A stretch of 64,000 nt of DNA from Mycolicibacterium neworleansense (GCF_001245615.1 NZ_CWKH01000001.1:868001-932000), one strand, 5' to 3'. Positions 52,755 through 62,739 are shown, counted from the first letter of the stretch. Numbers and translations: made by a program. Notes: generated by a model from the sequence alone, not told the origin.

Positions 52755-53620
52755 ACGATGTCCTGAACACCCCGACCACCGATGGTGCCGAAGCGGAGAC
52801 CGCGGTCGGGGATGAGCCGACTGCCGGTGATCAGCAGAACCGCTTCCAGGTCCGCCTCACCAACTTCGAGGGGCCATTTGACCTGCTGTTGCACCTGATC
52901 TTCGCGCACCGCCTCGACGTCACCGAAGTGGCATTGCACCAGGTCACCGATGATTTCATCGCCTACACCAAGGAGATCGGCGCCCGGCTCGAGCTGGACG
53001 AGACCACCACGTTCCTGGTGATCGCGGCGACCCTGCTGGACCTGAAGGCAGCCCGGCTGCTGCCCGCGGGTGAGGTGCACGACGAGGAGGACCTCGCCCT
53101 GCTCGAGGTCCGCGACCTGTTGTTCGCGCGGCTCCTGCAGTACCGCGCGTTCAAGCACGTCGCGTTGATGTTCGCCGAACTGGAGGCCGCGGCGCTGCGC
53201 AGCTACCCGCGTGCGGTGTCGCTGGAGGACCGTTTCTCCGACCTGCTGCCCGAGGTGATGCTGGGCGTCGACGCCCCCAAGTTCGCCGAGATCGCGGCCG
53301 CCGCATTCACCCCGCGGCCGGTGCCGACGGTCGGAATCGACCACATCCACGCACCCAAGGTGTCGGTGCCCGAACAGGCCCACCGGATCATCGCCCTGCT
53401 CGAAGAGCGCGGGATCGGCGAATGGGCCACATTCTCCGAATTGGTGGCCGAGTGCACGGACGGTCTGCAGATCGTGGGGCGCTTCCTGGCGCTGCTCGAA
53501 CTGTTCCGGGCCAGGGCGGTAGCATTCGAGCAGCCAGAACCGCTTGGAGTGCTCCAGGTTTCATGGACCGGCGATCGGCCGACCAGCGAACATCTGGCAA
53601 CCGCTGATGCGGAAGAATAG
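52751..53620 (+). CDS. scpA: Segregation and condensation protein A (kleisin)
   Basis: 289 residues. The N-terminal domain (about 33-120: FQVRLTNFEGPFDLLLHLI, LDVTEVALHQVTDDFIAY) binds SMC; the C-terminal winged helix (about 205-270: AHRIIALLEERGIGEWATFSELV) closes the ring. The first 30 residues are disordered. GTG start overlapping the parA stop; scpB follows after 8 nt. Confidence 0.95.
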   Translation: MNDVLNTPTTDGAEAETAVGDEPTAGDQQNRFQVRLTNFEGPFDLLLHLIFAHRLDVTEVALHQVTDDFIAYTKEIGARLELDETTTFLVIAATLLDLKAARLLPAGEVHDEEDLALLEVRDLLFARLLQYRAFKHVALMFAELEAAALRSYPRAVSLEDRFSDLLPEVMLGVDAPKFAEIAAAAFTPRPVPTVGIDHIHAPKVSVPEQAHRIIALLEERGIGEWATFSELVAECTDGLQIVGRFLALLELFRARAVAFEQPEPLGVLQVSWTGDRPTSEHLATADAEE

Positions 53621-53628
53621 CGAGAACA

Positions 53629-54366
53629 ATGACTGACGAGATCTCCGGTTCCGGAGAGCGGTCCGATGATGCCCCGGGTGATGTGAGCCCGGTCGGAGAT
53701 GACCTGGGCATCGATGTGGCGACGGTTCCCGAGCTCGAAGACGGTGAACTGGGCGCGGTGCTCGAAGCGTTGCTGCTGGTAGTGGACACGCCGGTGACCG
53801 TCGATGCACTGGCCTCGGCGACCGAACAGCCCGCCTACCGGGTGATGGCCAAGCTGCGCCTGATGGCCGAGGACTTCGCGGCTCGGGACAGTGGCATCGA
53901 CCTGCGTGAGGCCGCGGGCGGCTGGCGGATGTACACCCGGGCGCGCTACGCCCCGTACGTGGAGCGGCTGCTGCTCGACGGCGCCAGGTCCAAACTGACC
54001 CGGGCCGCATTGGAGACCTTGGCCGTGGTGGCCTACCGGCAACCGGTGACCCGGGCCCGGGTGAGTGCGGTGCGCGGCGTCAACGTGGACGCGGTGATGC
54101 GCACGCTCGTGGCGCGCGGACTGATCACGGAGGCGGGTGCCGATTCCGACACCGGCGCGGCGACGTTCGCCACCACCGAGTTGTTCCTGGAACGGCTGGG
54201 CCTGACCTCGCTGTCCGATCTGCCCGACATCGCGCCGCTGCTGCCCGATGTCGACGTGATCGACGACCTGAGCGAATCACTCGGTGACGAGCCGCGTTTC
54301 GCCAAACTCAACGGTGGCTCAACCGGCGGCGATCAGCCGATGGCCTTCGACGTGGACAAGGACTGA
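53629..54366 (+). CDS. scpB: Segregation and condensation protein B
   Basis: 245 residues. Tandem winged helices (about 40-190): LGAVLEALLLVVDTPVTVDALAS and RAALETLAVVAYRQPVTRARVSAVRGVNVD. Acidic tails at both ends. Works with ScpA and SMC in chromosome condensation. The rluB ATG is one base after its stop. Confidence 0.95.
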   Translation: MTDEISGSGERSDDAPGDVSPVGDDLGIDVATVPELEDGELGAVLEALLLVVDTPVTVDALASATEQPAYRVMAKLRLMAEDFAARDSGIDLREAAGGWRMYTRARYAPYVERLLLDGARSKLTRAALETLAVVAYRQPVTRARVSAVRGVNVDAVMRTLVARGLITEAGADSDTGAATFATTELFLERLGLTSLSDLPDIAPLLPDVDVIDDLSESLGDEPRFAKLNGGSTGGDQPMAFDVDKD

Positions 54367-54367
54367 C

Positions 54368-55108
54368 ATGGCTGAAGAAGGCGTACGGCTACAGAAAGTG
54401 TTGTCCCAAGCGGGAATTGCGTCCCGTCGGGTGGCAGAACGGATGATCACCGACGGCCGCGTCGAGGTGGACGGCCGGCTGGTGACCGAGCTCGGTGCCC
54501 GAGTCGACCCGTCGGTCGCCGACATCCGGGTGGACGGTTCGCGGGTCATTCTCGACGACACCCTGGTGTACCTGGCGATCAACAAGCCGCGTGGCATGCT
54601 GTCCACGATGTCCGACGAGCGCGGCCGCCCGTGCGTGGGAGATCTGGTCGAGCATCGGGTTCGGGGCAACAAGAAGCTGTTCCACGTCGGCCGGCTCGAC
54701 GCCGACACCGAGGGGCTGTTGCTGCTCACCAACGACGGGGAGCTCGCCCACCGGCTGATGCACCCGTCGTACGAGATTCCCAAAACCTATGTGGCGACGG
54801 TGATCGGCACGGTACCGCGCGGACTCGGCAAGAAGCTGCGCGCCGGTGTCGAACTGGACGACGGCCCGGCGCATGTCGACGATTTCGCGGTGGTGGACAC
54901 GGTGCCGGGCAAGACGCTGGTGAAGGTCACGCTGCACGAGGGCCGCAACCGCATCGTGCGGCGGATGCTGGCCGCAGTGGATTTCCCGGTGCAGGAACTG
55001 GTCCGCACCGACATCGGTTCGGTGGCGCTCGGCGACCAGCGGCCGGGCAGTATCAGGGCGCTCAGCCGCAAGGAAGTCGGCGAGCTTTATCAGGCGGTGG
55101 GAATGTGA
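54368..55108 (+). CDS. rluB: 23S rRNA pseudouridine synthase (RluB/RsuA family)
   Basis: 246 residues from ATG 54368. N-terminal S4 domain ([21 protein letters not shown]) and catalytic domain with the Asp of [18 protein letters not shown]; later [11 protein letters not shown] is family-typical. Modifies 23S rRNA near the peptidyl-transferase centre in the family. An open frame upstream lies inside scpB. GTGA overlap with cmk. Confidence 0.94.
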   Translation: MAEEGVRLQKVLSQAGIASRRVAERMITDGRVEVDGRLVTELGARVDPSVADIRVDGSRVILDDTLVYLAINKPRGMLSTMSDERGRPCVGDLVEHRVRGNKKLFHVGRLDADTEGLLLLTNDGELAHRLMHPSYEIPKTYVATVIGTVPRGLGKKLRAGVELDDGPAHVDDFAVVDTVPGKTLVKVTLHEGRNRIVRRMLAAVDFPVQELVRTDIGSVALGDQRPGSIRALSRKEVGELYQAVGM

Positions 55109-55791
55109 GCGGATCTCTGGTGGTGTCGGTCGACGGACCGGCGGGGACCGGAAAGTCTTCGGTTTCAAGAGGTTTGGCGCAGGCCCTGGGGGCCAACTAC
55201 CTGGACACCGGTGCCATGTACCGCCTCGTCACGCTGGCGGTGTTGCGGGCCGGGGTCGACCTGGACGATCCCGAGGCCATCGACGCGGTGGCGTCGGAGG
55301 CGGTGATCGGCGTCGGCTCTGATCCGGGCGAGGACCGTGCCTACCTGGGCGGCGAAGACGTCTCCGCCGAGATCCGTGGCGACGAGGTGACCCGCGCGGT
55401 GTCCGCCGTGTCCGCGGTCCCGGGCGTGCGCGCCCGGTTGGTCGAATTGCAGCGCGAATTGGCGTCCTCGGGTGGGCGTGTGGTGGTCGAGGGTCGTGAC
55501 ATCGGCACCGTGGTGCTGCCCAAGGCCGACGTCAAGATCTTCCTGACCGCGTCCGCGGAGGAGCGGGCCCGGCGCCGCAACGCCCAGAACATCGCGAGCG
55601 GGCTGCCCGACGACTACGCGACGGTGCTGGCGGACGTGCAGCGTCGTGACCACCTGGACTCCACCCGGGCCGTGTCGCCGCTGCGGGCGGCCGACGATGC
55701 GCTGGTCGTCGACACCAGCGACATGGACCAAACACAGGTTGTGGCACACCTTCTCGACCTGGTGACCCAGCATGCGGGGGTGCGGCGATGA
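55105..55791 (+). CDS. cmk: Cytidylate kinase
   Basis: Phosphorylates CMP and dCMP. 228 residues from GTG 55105. P-loop [18 protein letters not shown] (8-25), [13 protein letters not shown] (CMP-binding region), [23 protein letters not shown] and a [12 protein letters not shown] lid region. Coupled to rluB (GTGA) and to der (ATGA). Confidence 0.96.
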   Translation: MSGSLVVSVDGPAGTGKSSVSRGLAQALGANYLDTGAMYRLVTLAVLRAGVDLDDPEAIDAVASEAVIGVGSDPGEDRAYLGGEDVSAEIRGDEVTRAVSAVSAVPGVRARLVELQRELASSGGRVVVEGRDIGTVVLPKADVKIFLTASAEERARRRNAQNIASGLPDDYATVLADVQRRDHLDSTRAVSPLRAADDALVVDTSDMDQTQVVAHLLDLVTQHAGVRR

Positions 55792-57206
55792 GCGACTCTG
55801 ACGGGGACGGCACCTGGTCGGACGAAAGCGACTGGGAACTCAGCGACGAGGTCGCCGAGGTTCTGGAGGAGGCCGCCGCGCCGCCGCCGGTGGTGGCTGT
55901 CGTCGGCCGGCCCAACGTCGGGAAATCCACTCTGGTGAACCGGATCCTGGGTCGCCGCGAAGCCGTCGTCCAGGACATCCCCGGGGTCACCCGTGATCGG
56001 GTTTCCTATGACGCGAACTGGCTCGGTCGTCGGTTCATGGTGCAGGACACCGGGGGATGGGAACCCGACGCCAAAGGCCTGCAGCAGCTGGTGGCCGATC
56101 AGGCCCTCGTGGCGATGCGCACCGCCGATGCGATCATCCTCGTCGTCGACGCCGTCGTCGGTGCCACCTCGGCAGATGAGGCCGCGGCCCGGATGCTGCG
56201 CAAGTCGGGCAAACCGGTGTTCCTGGCGGCCAACAAGGTTGACACGCAACGTGGTGAGTCCGATGCGGCGGCATTGTGGTCGCTGGGTATCGGTGAGCCG
56301 CACTCGATCAGTGCCATGCACGGCCGCGGCGTCGCCGATCTGCTCGACACCGTGATGGAGAAGCTGCCCGAGGTCTCGGAGGTGGCCGGCGCCGGCGGTG
56401 GCGGTCCGCGTCGCGTGGCGCTGGTGGGCAAGCCGAACGTCGGCAAGAGCTCACTGCTGAACCGGCTGGCCGGCGACGAGCGCTCGGTGGTGCACGACGT
56501 CGCGGGCACCACGGTCGATCCCGTCGACTCGCTGATCGAATTGGGCGGTAAGACTTGGCGTTTCGTCGACACAGCGGGTCTACGCCGCAAGGTCGGCCAG
56601 GCCAGCGGGCACGAGTTCTACGCCTCGGTACGCACCCACGGCGCGATCGACGCGGCCGAGGTGGCGATCATGCTGATCGACGCCTCGCAGCCGCTGACCG
56701 AGCAGGACCTGCGGGTGCTGTCGATGGTGATCGAGGCCGGGCGGGCACTGGTCATCGCGTTCAACAAATGGGACCTGGTCGACGAGGACCGGCGCTACCT
56801 GCTGGACAAAGAGATCGACCGGGAACTGGTGCAGGTCCAGTGGGCGCCGCGGGTCAACATCTCGGCCATGACCGGCCGGGCGGTGCAGAAGCTGGTGCCG
56901 GCCCTGGAAACGTCACTGGCGTCCTGGGACAAGCGGATCTCGACCGGCCAGCTCAACAACTTCCTCAAAGAGGTGGTGGCCGCGACGCCGCCGCCGGTGC
57001 GGGGCGGCAAGCAACCCAAGATCCTGTTCGCCACCCAGGCCGCCACCCGGCCGCCGACCTTCGTGCTGTTCACCTCCGGGTTCCTGGAGGCCGGCTACCG
57101 CCGGTTCCTGGAGCGCCGCCTGCGTGAGCAGTTCGGGTTCGACGGCAGCCCGGTGCGCATCAATGTCCGGGTCCGCGAGAAGAGGGGCGCGCCCAAGCGG
57201 CGCTAG
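55788..57206 (+). CDS. der: GTPase Der (EngA)
   Basis: 50S assembly GTPase with two G domains and a KH-like domain, 472 residues. G domain 1: [22 protein letters not shown] domain 2: [23 protein letters not shown]-like domain about 380-460. The first 30 residues are an acidic extension. Last gene of the parA-scpAB-rluB-cmk-der operon. Confidence 0.96.
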   Translation: MSDSDGDGTWSDESDWELSDEVAEVLEEAAAPPPVVAVVGRPNVGKSTLVNRILGRREAVVQDIPGVTRDRVSYDANWLGRRFMVQDTGGWEPDAKGLQQLVADQALVAMRTADAIILVVDAVVGATSADEAAARMLRKSGKPVFLAANKVDTQRGESDAAALWSLGIGEPHSISAMHGRGVADLLDTVMEKLPEVSEVAGAGGGGPRRVALVGKPNVGKSSLLNRLAGDERSVVHDVAGTTVDPVDSLIELGGKTWRFVDTAGLRRKVGQASGHEFYASVRTHGAIDAAEVAIMLIDASQPLTEQDLRVLSMVIEAGRALVIAFNKWDLVDEDRRYLLDKEIDRELVQVQWAPRVNISAMTGRAVQKLVPALETSLASWDKRISTGQLNNFLKEVVAATPPPVRGGKQPKILFATQAATRPPTFVLFTSGFLEAGYRRFLERRLREQFGFDGSPVRINVRVREKRGAPKRR

Positions 57207-57209
57207 CGA

Positions 57210-57254
57210 TTTGTGGAGTTTCAGCCGGGGTGAGTGCGGCGGAAACTCCACAAA
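57210..57254. repeat. Large hairpin between der and the TauE gene
   Basis: Perfect 13-bp arms TTTGTGGAGTTTC (57210-57222) and GAAACTCCACAAA (57242-57254); the 19-nt loop can pair further (GCCG 57224-57227 with CGGC 57237-57240). It starts 4 nt after the der stop. No U-run follows; a U-less terminator or a small palindromic repeat element. Confidence 0.6.
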
Positions 57255-57263
57255 CCGGGCCGA

Positions 57264-57269
57264 TAGGCT
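57264..57269 (+). promoter_or_regulatory. -10 element of the first TauE/SafE gene
   Basis: TAGGCT, 7 nt before GTG 57277; predicted leaderless transcript. It decides between GTG 57277 and upstream in-frame starts, which lie within der or the hairpin. Confidence 0.5.
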
Positions 57270-57276
57270 GGCCCGG

Positions 57277-58059
57277 GTGTCCGTCACCCACATGATCCTG
57301 ATCGCTCTGGCCGGTGTCGGTGCGGGAGCGATCAACGCCATCGTCGGATCCGGCACGCTGATCACCTTCCCGACGTTGGTGGCGCTGGGGATTCCGCCTG
57401 TCACGTCGACGATGTCCAACGCCGTCGGTCTGGTTGCCGGCGGGGTGTCGGGCACCTGGGGATACCGGCGAGAACTGCGCGGCCAGTGGAAGCGGCTGCG
57501 GTGGCAGATCCCCGGATCGGTGATCGGTGCCGGGCTGGGCTCGTGGCTGCTGCTGCACCTGCCGGAGAAGGTCTTCGTCACGGTGGTGCCGGTCTTGTTG
57601 ATCCTGGCGCTGATCCTGGTGGTCGTCGGCCCGCGGATACAAACCTGGGCGCGGCAGCGCGCCGAGGCCTCCGGCCAGTCGGCCGACCACGTGAGCAGGC
57701 AACGCATGGCAGTGCTGGTGATCGGCACGTTCGCCGTCGGTGTCTACGGCGGCTACTTCACCGCCGCGCAGGGCATCCTGCTGATCGCCGTGATGGGAGC
57801 GCTGCTGCCCGAGTCGATGCAGCGCATGAACGCCGCCAAGAACCTGCTGTCGCTGTTGGTCAACATCGTGGCGGCCCTGGCCTACACGATCGTGGCTTTC
57901 GACCGGATCAGCTGGGAAGCGGCAGGCCTGATCGCGGTGGGTTCCCTGATCGGCGGATTCCTCGGTGCCCACTACGGCCGGCGCCTCTCGCCCAACGCGC
58001 TGCGGGCCGTGATCGTGGTGGTGGGGCTGATCGGGCTGTACCGGTTGCTCACTGTGTGA
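57277..58059 (+). CDS. TauE/SafE family anion permease
   Basis: 260 residues, about eight membrane helices in two repeats; repeat starts GVGAGAINAIVGSGTLITFPTL and FAVGVYGGYFTAAQGILLI carry the family's Gly-rich segments. TauE/SafE proteins export sulfite, sulfonates or organic acids; the substrate is not assignable. Start GTG 57277. A second, more distant TauE/SafE gene follows after 244 bp, with a short ORF between. Confidence 0.88.
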   Translation: MSVTHMILIALAGVGAGAINAIVGSGTLITFPTLVALGIPPVTSTMSNAVGLVAGGVSGTWGYRRELRGQWKRLRWQIPGSVIGAGLGSWLLLHLPEKVFVTVVPVLLILALILVVVGPRIQTWARQRAEASGQSADHVSRQRMAVLVIGTFAVGVYGGYFTAAQGILLIAVMGALLPESMQRMNAAKNLLSLLVNIVAALAYTIVAFDRISWEAAGLIAVGSLIGGFLGAHYGRRLSPNALRAVIVVVGLIGLYRLLTV

Positions 58060-58135
58060 GCCCTTCGGCGGGATTACACGTGGGATCTTGTAGGCTTGCT
58101 CAGTCTGTCTAACGACAAGGGAGAGGGGGCGACCG

Positions 58136-58246
58136 GTGGCCGAACGTGCATACCGCACCGCACCGTCGACCCTTGCTGCTCTCGAGCCGTTCTGGCCGTC
58201 GCGCCGGTTGATGGCTTTCGATGAATGGTGTCGCGCGCGCATCTGA
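58136..58246 (+). CDS. Putative 36-residue ORF upstream of the second TauE/SafE gene
   Basis: GTG 58136 to TGA 58244-58246, behind a strong Shine-Dalgarno-like GGGAGAGGGGG (58120-58130). Encodes a basic peptide starting MAERAYRTAPSTLAALEPFW and ending DEWCRARI; no signal or membrane segment. Not a recognised family. It ends 57 nt before the TauE/SafE ATG and may be a regulatory leader peptide or a small protein. Confidence 0.45.
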   Translation: MAERAYRTAPSTLAALEPFWPSRRLMAFDEWCRARI

Positions 58247-58303
58247 TCCGCGCCCGTCAGTCATCAGGTCGCCAGTCGGCCACAATCGAAAGCAGCCGAA
58301 CCC

Positions 58304-59221
58304 ATGCGTTCGCTTCTGATCTTCACGCTCGTCGGCCTCGGGGCCCAGTTGGTCGACGGTGCCCTCGGGATGGCCTTCGGTGTGACCGCCTCGACCCTGC
58401 TGGTGCTCAGCGGGGTCGCGTCGGCACAGGCCAGCGCCGCGGTACATCTGGCTGAGGTGGGAACAACGCTGGCCTCGGCGGTGTCGCACTGGCGTTTCAA
58501 GAACATCGATTGGCCGATGGTGGCCAAGCTCGGACTTCCCGGTGCGGCAGGTGCGTTCACCGGCGCCACGGTGCTGTCGTCGCTGTCGACCGAATCCGCC
58601 GCGCCGCTCATGGCCGCGATCCTGCTGGGCATCGGGCTCTACGTGCTGTTGCGGTTCTCGCTGGGCACCCCGCTGAGCCTCGGGGAGCACGGTACGAGCC
58701 ACAGCGTGAAGTTCCTGGCCCCGCTGGGCGTGTTCGGCGGTTTCATCGACGCATCCGGTGGCGGCGGCTGGGGTCCGGTGACCACCAGCACCCTGCTGTC
58801 GCAGGGCAAGACGGCGCCACGGACCGTGATCGGTTCGGTGAGCGCCTCGGAGTTCCTGGTCGCGGTGTCGGCGTCGATCGGCTTCCTGGTCGGGCTGCGC
58901 CAGGAGTTTTTGGAGAACTGGCCCGTGGTGCTCGGCCTCATGGTCGGCGGGGTGATCGCCGCGCCCGTTGCCGCCTGGCTGGTCAGCCGGGTCAACCCGG
59001 CACTGCTCGGTACCGCCGTCGGCGGGGTCATCCTGCTGACCAACAGTCAGAAACTGGTGCACTACTTCGGAGTGCACTGGCCGTGGTCGACCGGCATCTA
59101 CACTCTGATCGTGGCGGGCTGGGCAGGCCTGGTGGTTCGCGCTTGGCAGACGTCGCGGGCGCCGCGCGATGTCGACGATTCGGTCGTCACCGCCGTCGAA
59201 GAGCCTGCGGCACGCGGCTAG
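58304..59221 (+). CDS. TauE/SafE family anion permease (second copy)
   Basis: 305 residues, about eight membrane helices. Family features: [23 protein letters not shown] in repeat 1 and [24 protein letters not shown] in repeat 2. Longer than, and clearly different from, the copy just upstream. The C-terminal 35 residues are hydrophilic. Sulfite or other organic/inorganic anion export is a family guess. Convergent with the GntR gene; their stops share CTAG (59218-59221). Confidence 0.88.
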   Translation: MRSLLIFTLVGLGAQLVDGALGMAFGVTASTLLVLSGVASAQASAAVHLAEVGTTLASAVSHWRFKNIDWPMVAKLGLPGAAGAFTGATVLSSLSTESAAPLMAAILLGIGLYVLLRFSLGTPLSLGEHGTSHSVKFLAPLGVFGGFIDASGGGGWGPVTTSTLLSQGKTAPRTVIGSVSASEFLVAVSASIGFLVGLRQEFLENWPVVLGLMVGGVIAAPVAAWLVSRVNPALLGTAVGGVILLTNSQKLVHYFGVHWPWSTGIYTLIVAGWAGLVVRAWQTSRAPRDVDDSVVTAVEEPAARG

Positions 59222-59979
59222 TCCGACCCGTTCCCGGGCTGCGGCAGCCCGACGTACATGGTCTGGTGCAACGACAGGACGTGATTGCGGGCGATCTCGG
59301 CGGCCGCCCGGCTGTCGCGCCGGCGGAGCGCCTCCACCAGCTGAGCGTGCTCGCGGTTGGACTGGTGCAGGTAGTCGATCGGGTACGGAATGAAGTACCG
59401 GTACAGCCCGTGCAGCACATCGCAGTAGGTGTGCACCGCCCAGTCGAGACCGCTTGCCGCGGCGACTGATTCGTGGAAGCGCTGATCGGCGCTGCGGAAT
59501 CCGGCCCAGTCGGTGGTCGCGGCGGCTTCGGCGACGATGGCCGTGAGTGCGTCGAGTTCCTCATCGGTGGCGGCGTGCGCAGCGGCGGCACTGAGAGCAT
59601 CCTCGGCCAGCGCGCGCAGGTCGATCAGGCGGCGCACCTCTGCGGCATCGGCGCGAAACGCGGCCGACGCATGGTCGGTTCCGGGCGTGACCCGGACACC
59701 ACTGCGCGCGACGAATGTCCCGCCGGCCCGGCCACGGCGGCGGACCAGCAGGCCCTCGTCGGCCATGGACTGCAGCGCCCTGCGGACGGTGGCGACGCTG
59801 ACGTCGAGAGCTTCGGCGATGTCCGGTTCGGCGGGCAGTCGTTCCCCGCCCTTCATGAGCCCCAGCTCGATGGCCAGTTCGAGGCGGGCCCGCACCGTGT
59901 CCGCCGCGCTGAGCCGGGTGATGCCCGCGACGGCGGGCGCGCTCAGCGCCGGATGCGCGTCACCGACCTGCAACGTCAT
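59218..59979 (-). CDS. GntR family regulator (FadR/FCD subfamily)
   Basis: 253 residues. Winged helix (about 23-92): [51 protein letters not shown] ligand domain (about 115-240) with the metal-binding pattern [22 protein letters not shown] and [14 protein letters not shown]. Such proteins sense small organic acids or amino acids. Divergent from a nitrilase/APC-permease pair, which it likely controls. TACCCT (minus strand of 59987-59992) lies 7 nt before the ATG, predicting a leaderless mRNA. Confidence 0.9.
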   Translation of the reverse strand: MTLQVGDAHPALSAPAVAGITRLSAADTVRARLELAIELGLMKGGERLPAEPDIAEALDVSVATVRRALQSMADEGLLVRRRGRAGGTFVARSGVRVTPGTDHASAAFRADAAEVRRLIDLRALAEDALSAAAAHAATDEELDALTAIVAEAAATTDWAGFRSADQRFHESVAAASGLDWAVHTYCDVLHGLYRYFIPYPIDYLHQSNREHAQLVEALRRRDSRAAAEIARNHVLSLHQTMYVGLPQPGNGSD

Positions 59980-60009
59980 GGGCCTCAGGGTACGTGAGCT
60001 ATTGCCCTA

Positions 60010-60028
60010 TTTGTTCATGCTGAACTAA
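60010..60028. promoter_or_regulatory. Operator-like palindrome between the GntR and nitrilase genes
   Basis: GTTCA (60013-60017), TGC, TGAAC (60021-60025), with further outer pairing around one mismatch (TTT-GTTCATGCTGAAC-TAA). It is in the AT-rich divergent region and is the best candidate site for the neighbouring FCD-type GntR protein. Confidence 0.5.
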
Positions 60029-60078
60029 TATCTCGATCTAAATTCGCTCATTCTGGGTTATTAAGTTGCGGAGGTCCT

Positions 60079-60969
60079 GTGTCCGGATCGATCACGGTAG
60101 CCGCGGTCCAGGCGGCACCGCTGGACGTGGCCGGCCTGCCGGTATTCGGTCGAGAAGACACCGTCACGCAGTTCGCGGCCGACGTGCTTCGGGTGCGGTC
60201 GACGGTGGCCGGCCCGGCGCTGATCGTCTATCCCGAGATTCACCTGTTCGGTACCGACGACGCCGACATGCTGGCTGCCGCGGCCGAACCACTGGACGGA
60301 CCATTGATCGCGGCCCTGGGTGAGGTGGCCCGCGCCGCCGACGCCTGGCTGATTCCCGGCTCGGTGTGCGAGCGGGGGGAGAACGGCGAATTGTTCAACA
60401 CCGCACCGGTTCTCGCTCCCGATGGCCGGCTCGTCGCGTCCTACCGCAAGATCTTCCCCTGGCGGCCGTTCGAGAAGTACACGCCGGGCGACCGTTTCGT
60501 CACCGTCGACATTCCCGACGTCGGCCGGCTCGGGTTGTCCATCTGCTATGACGCCTGGTTCCCTGAGGTGAGCCGCCATCTCGCCTGGATGGGTGCCGAG
60601 GTGATCGTGAACGTCGTCAAGACCACCACCGAGGACCGCGGTCAGGAACTGGTGCTTGCCCGCGCCAATTCGATTGTGAACCAGGTGTTCACGGTGAGTG
60701 TCAACTGCGCGGGACCGGTCGGCAAGGGCCGCAGCATCATCGTCGACCCCGAAGGCGCTGTGCTCCAAGAGGACTCGGATGATGCCCCGGGCGTGCTCTG
60801 CCAGCGCATCGACTTCGGTGCGGTTGCCGCGGTACGCGAGCGGGGAACCGCCGGTACCAACCGGATGTGGGCTCAGTTCGGGCCGTCGGACCGCCCGATC
60901 GCGCTGCCGCTGTACGACGGCAGCATCGATCCGCAGCGCTGGTCACCGTCGAACCGTCACGCCAACTGA
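60079..60969 (+). CDS. Carbon-nitrogen hydrolase (nitrilase/amidase superfamily)
   Basis: 296 residues. Catalytic triad seen: Glu53 (VYPEIHLFG), Lys124 (YRKIFPW) and Cys156 (SICYDAWFPE), plus the second Glu132. Aliphatic-amidase, formamidase or omega-amidase-like; hydrolyses a small amide or nitrile, substrate unknown. Strong Shine-Dalgarno GGAGG (60070-60074) before the GTG. The APC permease starts 11 nt downstream, so uptake and hydrolysis are probably coupled. Confidence 0.9.
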   Translation: MSGSITVAAVQAAPLDVAGLPVFGREDTVTQFAADVLRVRSTVAGPALIVYPEIHLFGTDDADMLAAAAEPLDGPLIAALGEVARAADAWLIPGSVCERGENGELFNTAPVLAPDGRLVASYRKIFPWRPFEKYTPGDRFVTVDIPDVGRLGLSICYDAWFPEVSRHLAWMGAEVIVNVVKTTTEDRGQELVLARANSIVNQVFTVSVNCAGPVGKGRSIIVDPEGAVLQEDSDDAPGVLCQRIDFGAVAAVRERGTAGTNRMWAQFGPSDRPIALPLYDGSIDPQRWSPSNRHAN

Positions 60970-60980
60970 AAGGCACCGCC

Positions 60981-62354
60981 ATGACACCACCATCCGCAGG
61001 GCAACCGACTTTGGTGCGCGCCCTCGGTTTGCGTTCGTTGGTGCTCTTCGGTCTGGCCTACATGACGCCGCTGATCGTGCTCGGTATCTTCGGCGTCGTC
61101 GCGTCCACCACCGCCGGGGCATCGGCGTCGGCCTACCTGATCGCCATGGCGGCCATGCTGTTTACCGCGTCCAGTTACGGTCGGATGGCGGCCGCATACC
61201 CGGTGTCGGGATCGGCCTACACCTACGTGCGCCGCACCATCGACCCTCGCGTCGGATTCCTCACCGGCTGGGCGGTATTGCTGGACTACCTGTTCTTGCC
61301 GATGGTCATCTGGCTGATCGGCGCGGCGTACCTGGACGCCCAGTTCCCGGGAGTTCCCGGCTGGCTGTGGGTGCTGGCGTTCATCCTGATCACCACCGTG
61401 CTCAACGTCATCGGTATCAAGGTCGCAGACAAGGCCAACTACCTGCTGATGGCATTCCAGCTACTGGTCATCGGGTTGTTCGTGGCGCTGTCGGTCGCCT
61501 CCGTCGTCCGCAGTAGCGGTGCCGGCGGGCTGATCAGCGCGAGCCCGTTCACCGGGATCGGCGCGAGCATCGGGGGAGTGACGGCCGGCGCGGCCATCGC
61601 GGCGTACTCCTTCCTGGGGTTCGACGCCGTCACCACCTTCACCGAGGAAGCCGTCGAGCCGCGCAAGAACATGCCGCGCGCCATCATGCTGATCGCGTTG
61701 ATCGGCGGTTCCATCTTCCTGGTCATCGCATACACCACCCAATTGGTGCATCCCGGTGGGGAATTCGCCGACTCGTCGTCGGCTGCCCTTGAGATCGCCA
61801 AGCAGATCGGCGGCAACCTGTTCTCGGCGGTGTTCCTCGCGGGCTTGATCCTTGCCCAGTTCGCGTCCGGCATCGCCGCACAGGCCTCCGCGTCGCGGCT
61901 GCTGTTCGCGATGGGGCGCGACGGCACCCTGCCCCGCTCGGTGTTCGGCACCCTGAGCGCCAAATTCCGCACCCCGGCAGCCAACCTGGTGATGGTCGGC
62001 GTCGTGGGTCTGCTGGCGATGTTCCTCGACGTGGCGACCTCCACCTCATTCATCAACTTCGGGGCGTTCGTCGCGTTCACCCTCGTGAACGTGTCGGTCA
62101 TCGTCTACTACTTCCGCCACCGCGGGGCCGGCGAGGCGCGAAACCCGGTGCTCTATGTCGTGGCGCCGGCGATCGGTGCGGTCATCACGTCGTATCTGCT
62201 GCTGCAGCTCGATACCCGGGCGATCGTCCTCGGACTGTGCTGGCTGGGCCTCGGCATCCTCGTCCTGGCCGTGACGAGTCGCGGTTTCAAGAAGCTGCCG
62301 CCGGAGATCGCCGTCGACGCGCCCGAGGCCTCCGTCGCCGAAACCGCGGTGTAG
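60981..62354 (+). CDS. APC superfamily amino acid/amine permease
   Basis: 457 residues from ATG 60981 (AAAGG upstream), with about 12 membrane helices. Family features: FGLAYMTPLIVLGIFGVV in helix 1, YPVSGSAYTYVRRTIDPRVGFLTGWAVLLDY, and AAYSFLGFDAVTTFTEEAVEPRKNMPRAI in the middle. It likely imports the substrate of the adjacent nitrilase or its amine product. The C-terminal 25 residues are soluble. An upstream open frame lies inside the nitrilase gene. Confidence 0.9.
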   Translation: MTPPSAGQPTLVRALGLRSLVLFGLAYMTPLIVLGIFGVVASTTAGASASAYLIAMAAMLFTASSYGRMAAAYPVSGSAYTYVRRTIDPRVGFLTGWAVLLDYLFLPMVIWLIGAAYLDAQFPGVPGWLWVLAFILITTVLNVIGIKVADKANYLLMAFQLLVIGLFVALSVASVVRSSGAGGLISASPFTGIGASIGGVTAGAAIAAYSFLGFDAVTTFTEEAVEPRKNMPRAIMLIALIGGSIFLVIAYTTQLVHPGGEFADSSSAALEIAKQIGGNLFSAVFLAGLILAQFASGIAAQASASRLLFAMGRDGTLPRSVFGTLSAKFRTPAANLVMVGVVGLLAMFLDVATSTSFINFGAFVAFTLVNVSVIVYYFRHRGAGEARNPVLYVVAPAIGAVITSYLLLQLDTRAIVLGLCWLGLGILVLAVTSRGFKKLPPEIAVDAPEASVAETAV

Positions 62355-62448
62355 CGAGCGCCGACCTGTGACCGGTGGGGCGGATTAGAACAACGGCGGG
62401 AGGCTACGGTAAGCTTTCGACTCGCTGCCGGTGCAAGCCGGAAGCAAG

Positions 62449-62522
<74 letters not shown>

Positions 62523-62532
62523 CGCAAAAAGC

Positions 62533-62570
62533 AAAGGTCAGGACGGCGTAAGCCGGCCTGACCTTTTGTG
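62533..62570 (+). terminator. tRNA-Pro terminator
   Basis: Hairpin AAAGGTCAGG (62533-62542) / CCTGACCTTT (62557-62566) with inner stem CGGC-GTAA-GCCG and a T-run; 10 nt after the tRNA. Confidence 0.93.
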
Positions 62571-62739
62571 TTGCCCGCGACGGCGAGGATGCCGGTTCCG
62601 TACTGGCCACGCCCGCCGATGCACTCCGAGGTCGGCCGCGATGAGCCGGTAACCCAGGTTCGGTTCGGTGCGGGTGGTGAGGTCTCGATCCGGGTGCGGC
62701 TGTAGGTCCGCCCGGTCTGGTCGTATCGAGGGGTGGCGC
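62571..62739. other. Intergenic stretch without a recognisable gene
   Basis: About 170 bp between the tRNA terminator and the membrane protein gene. Minus-strand frames are open across it (for example RTWVTGSSRPTSECIGGRGQ), but the frame runs on through the terminator and into the start of the next gene, so it is not a real gene. It could be a remnant; nothing else is seen. Confidence 0.5.
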
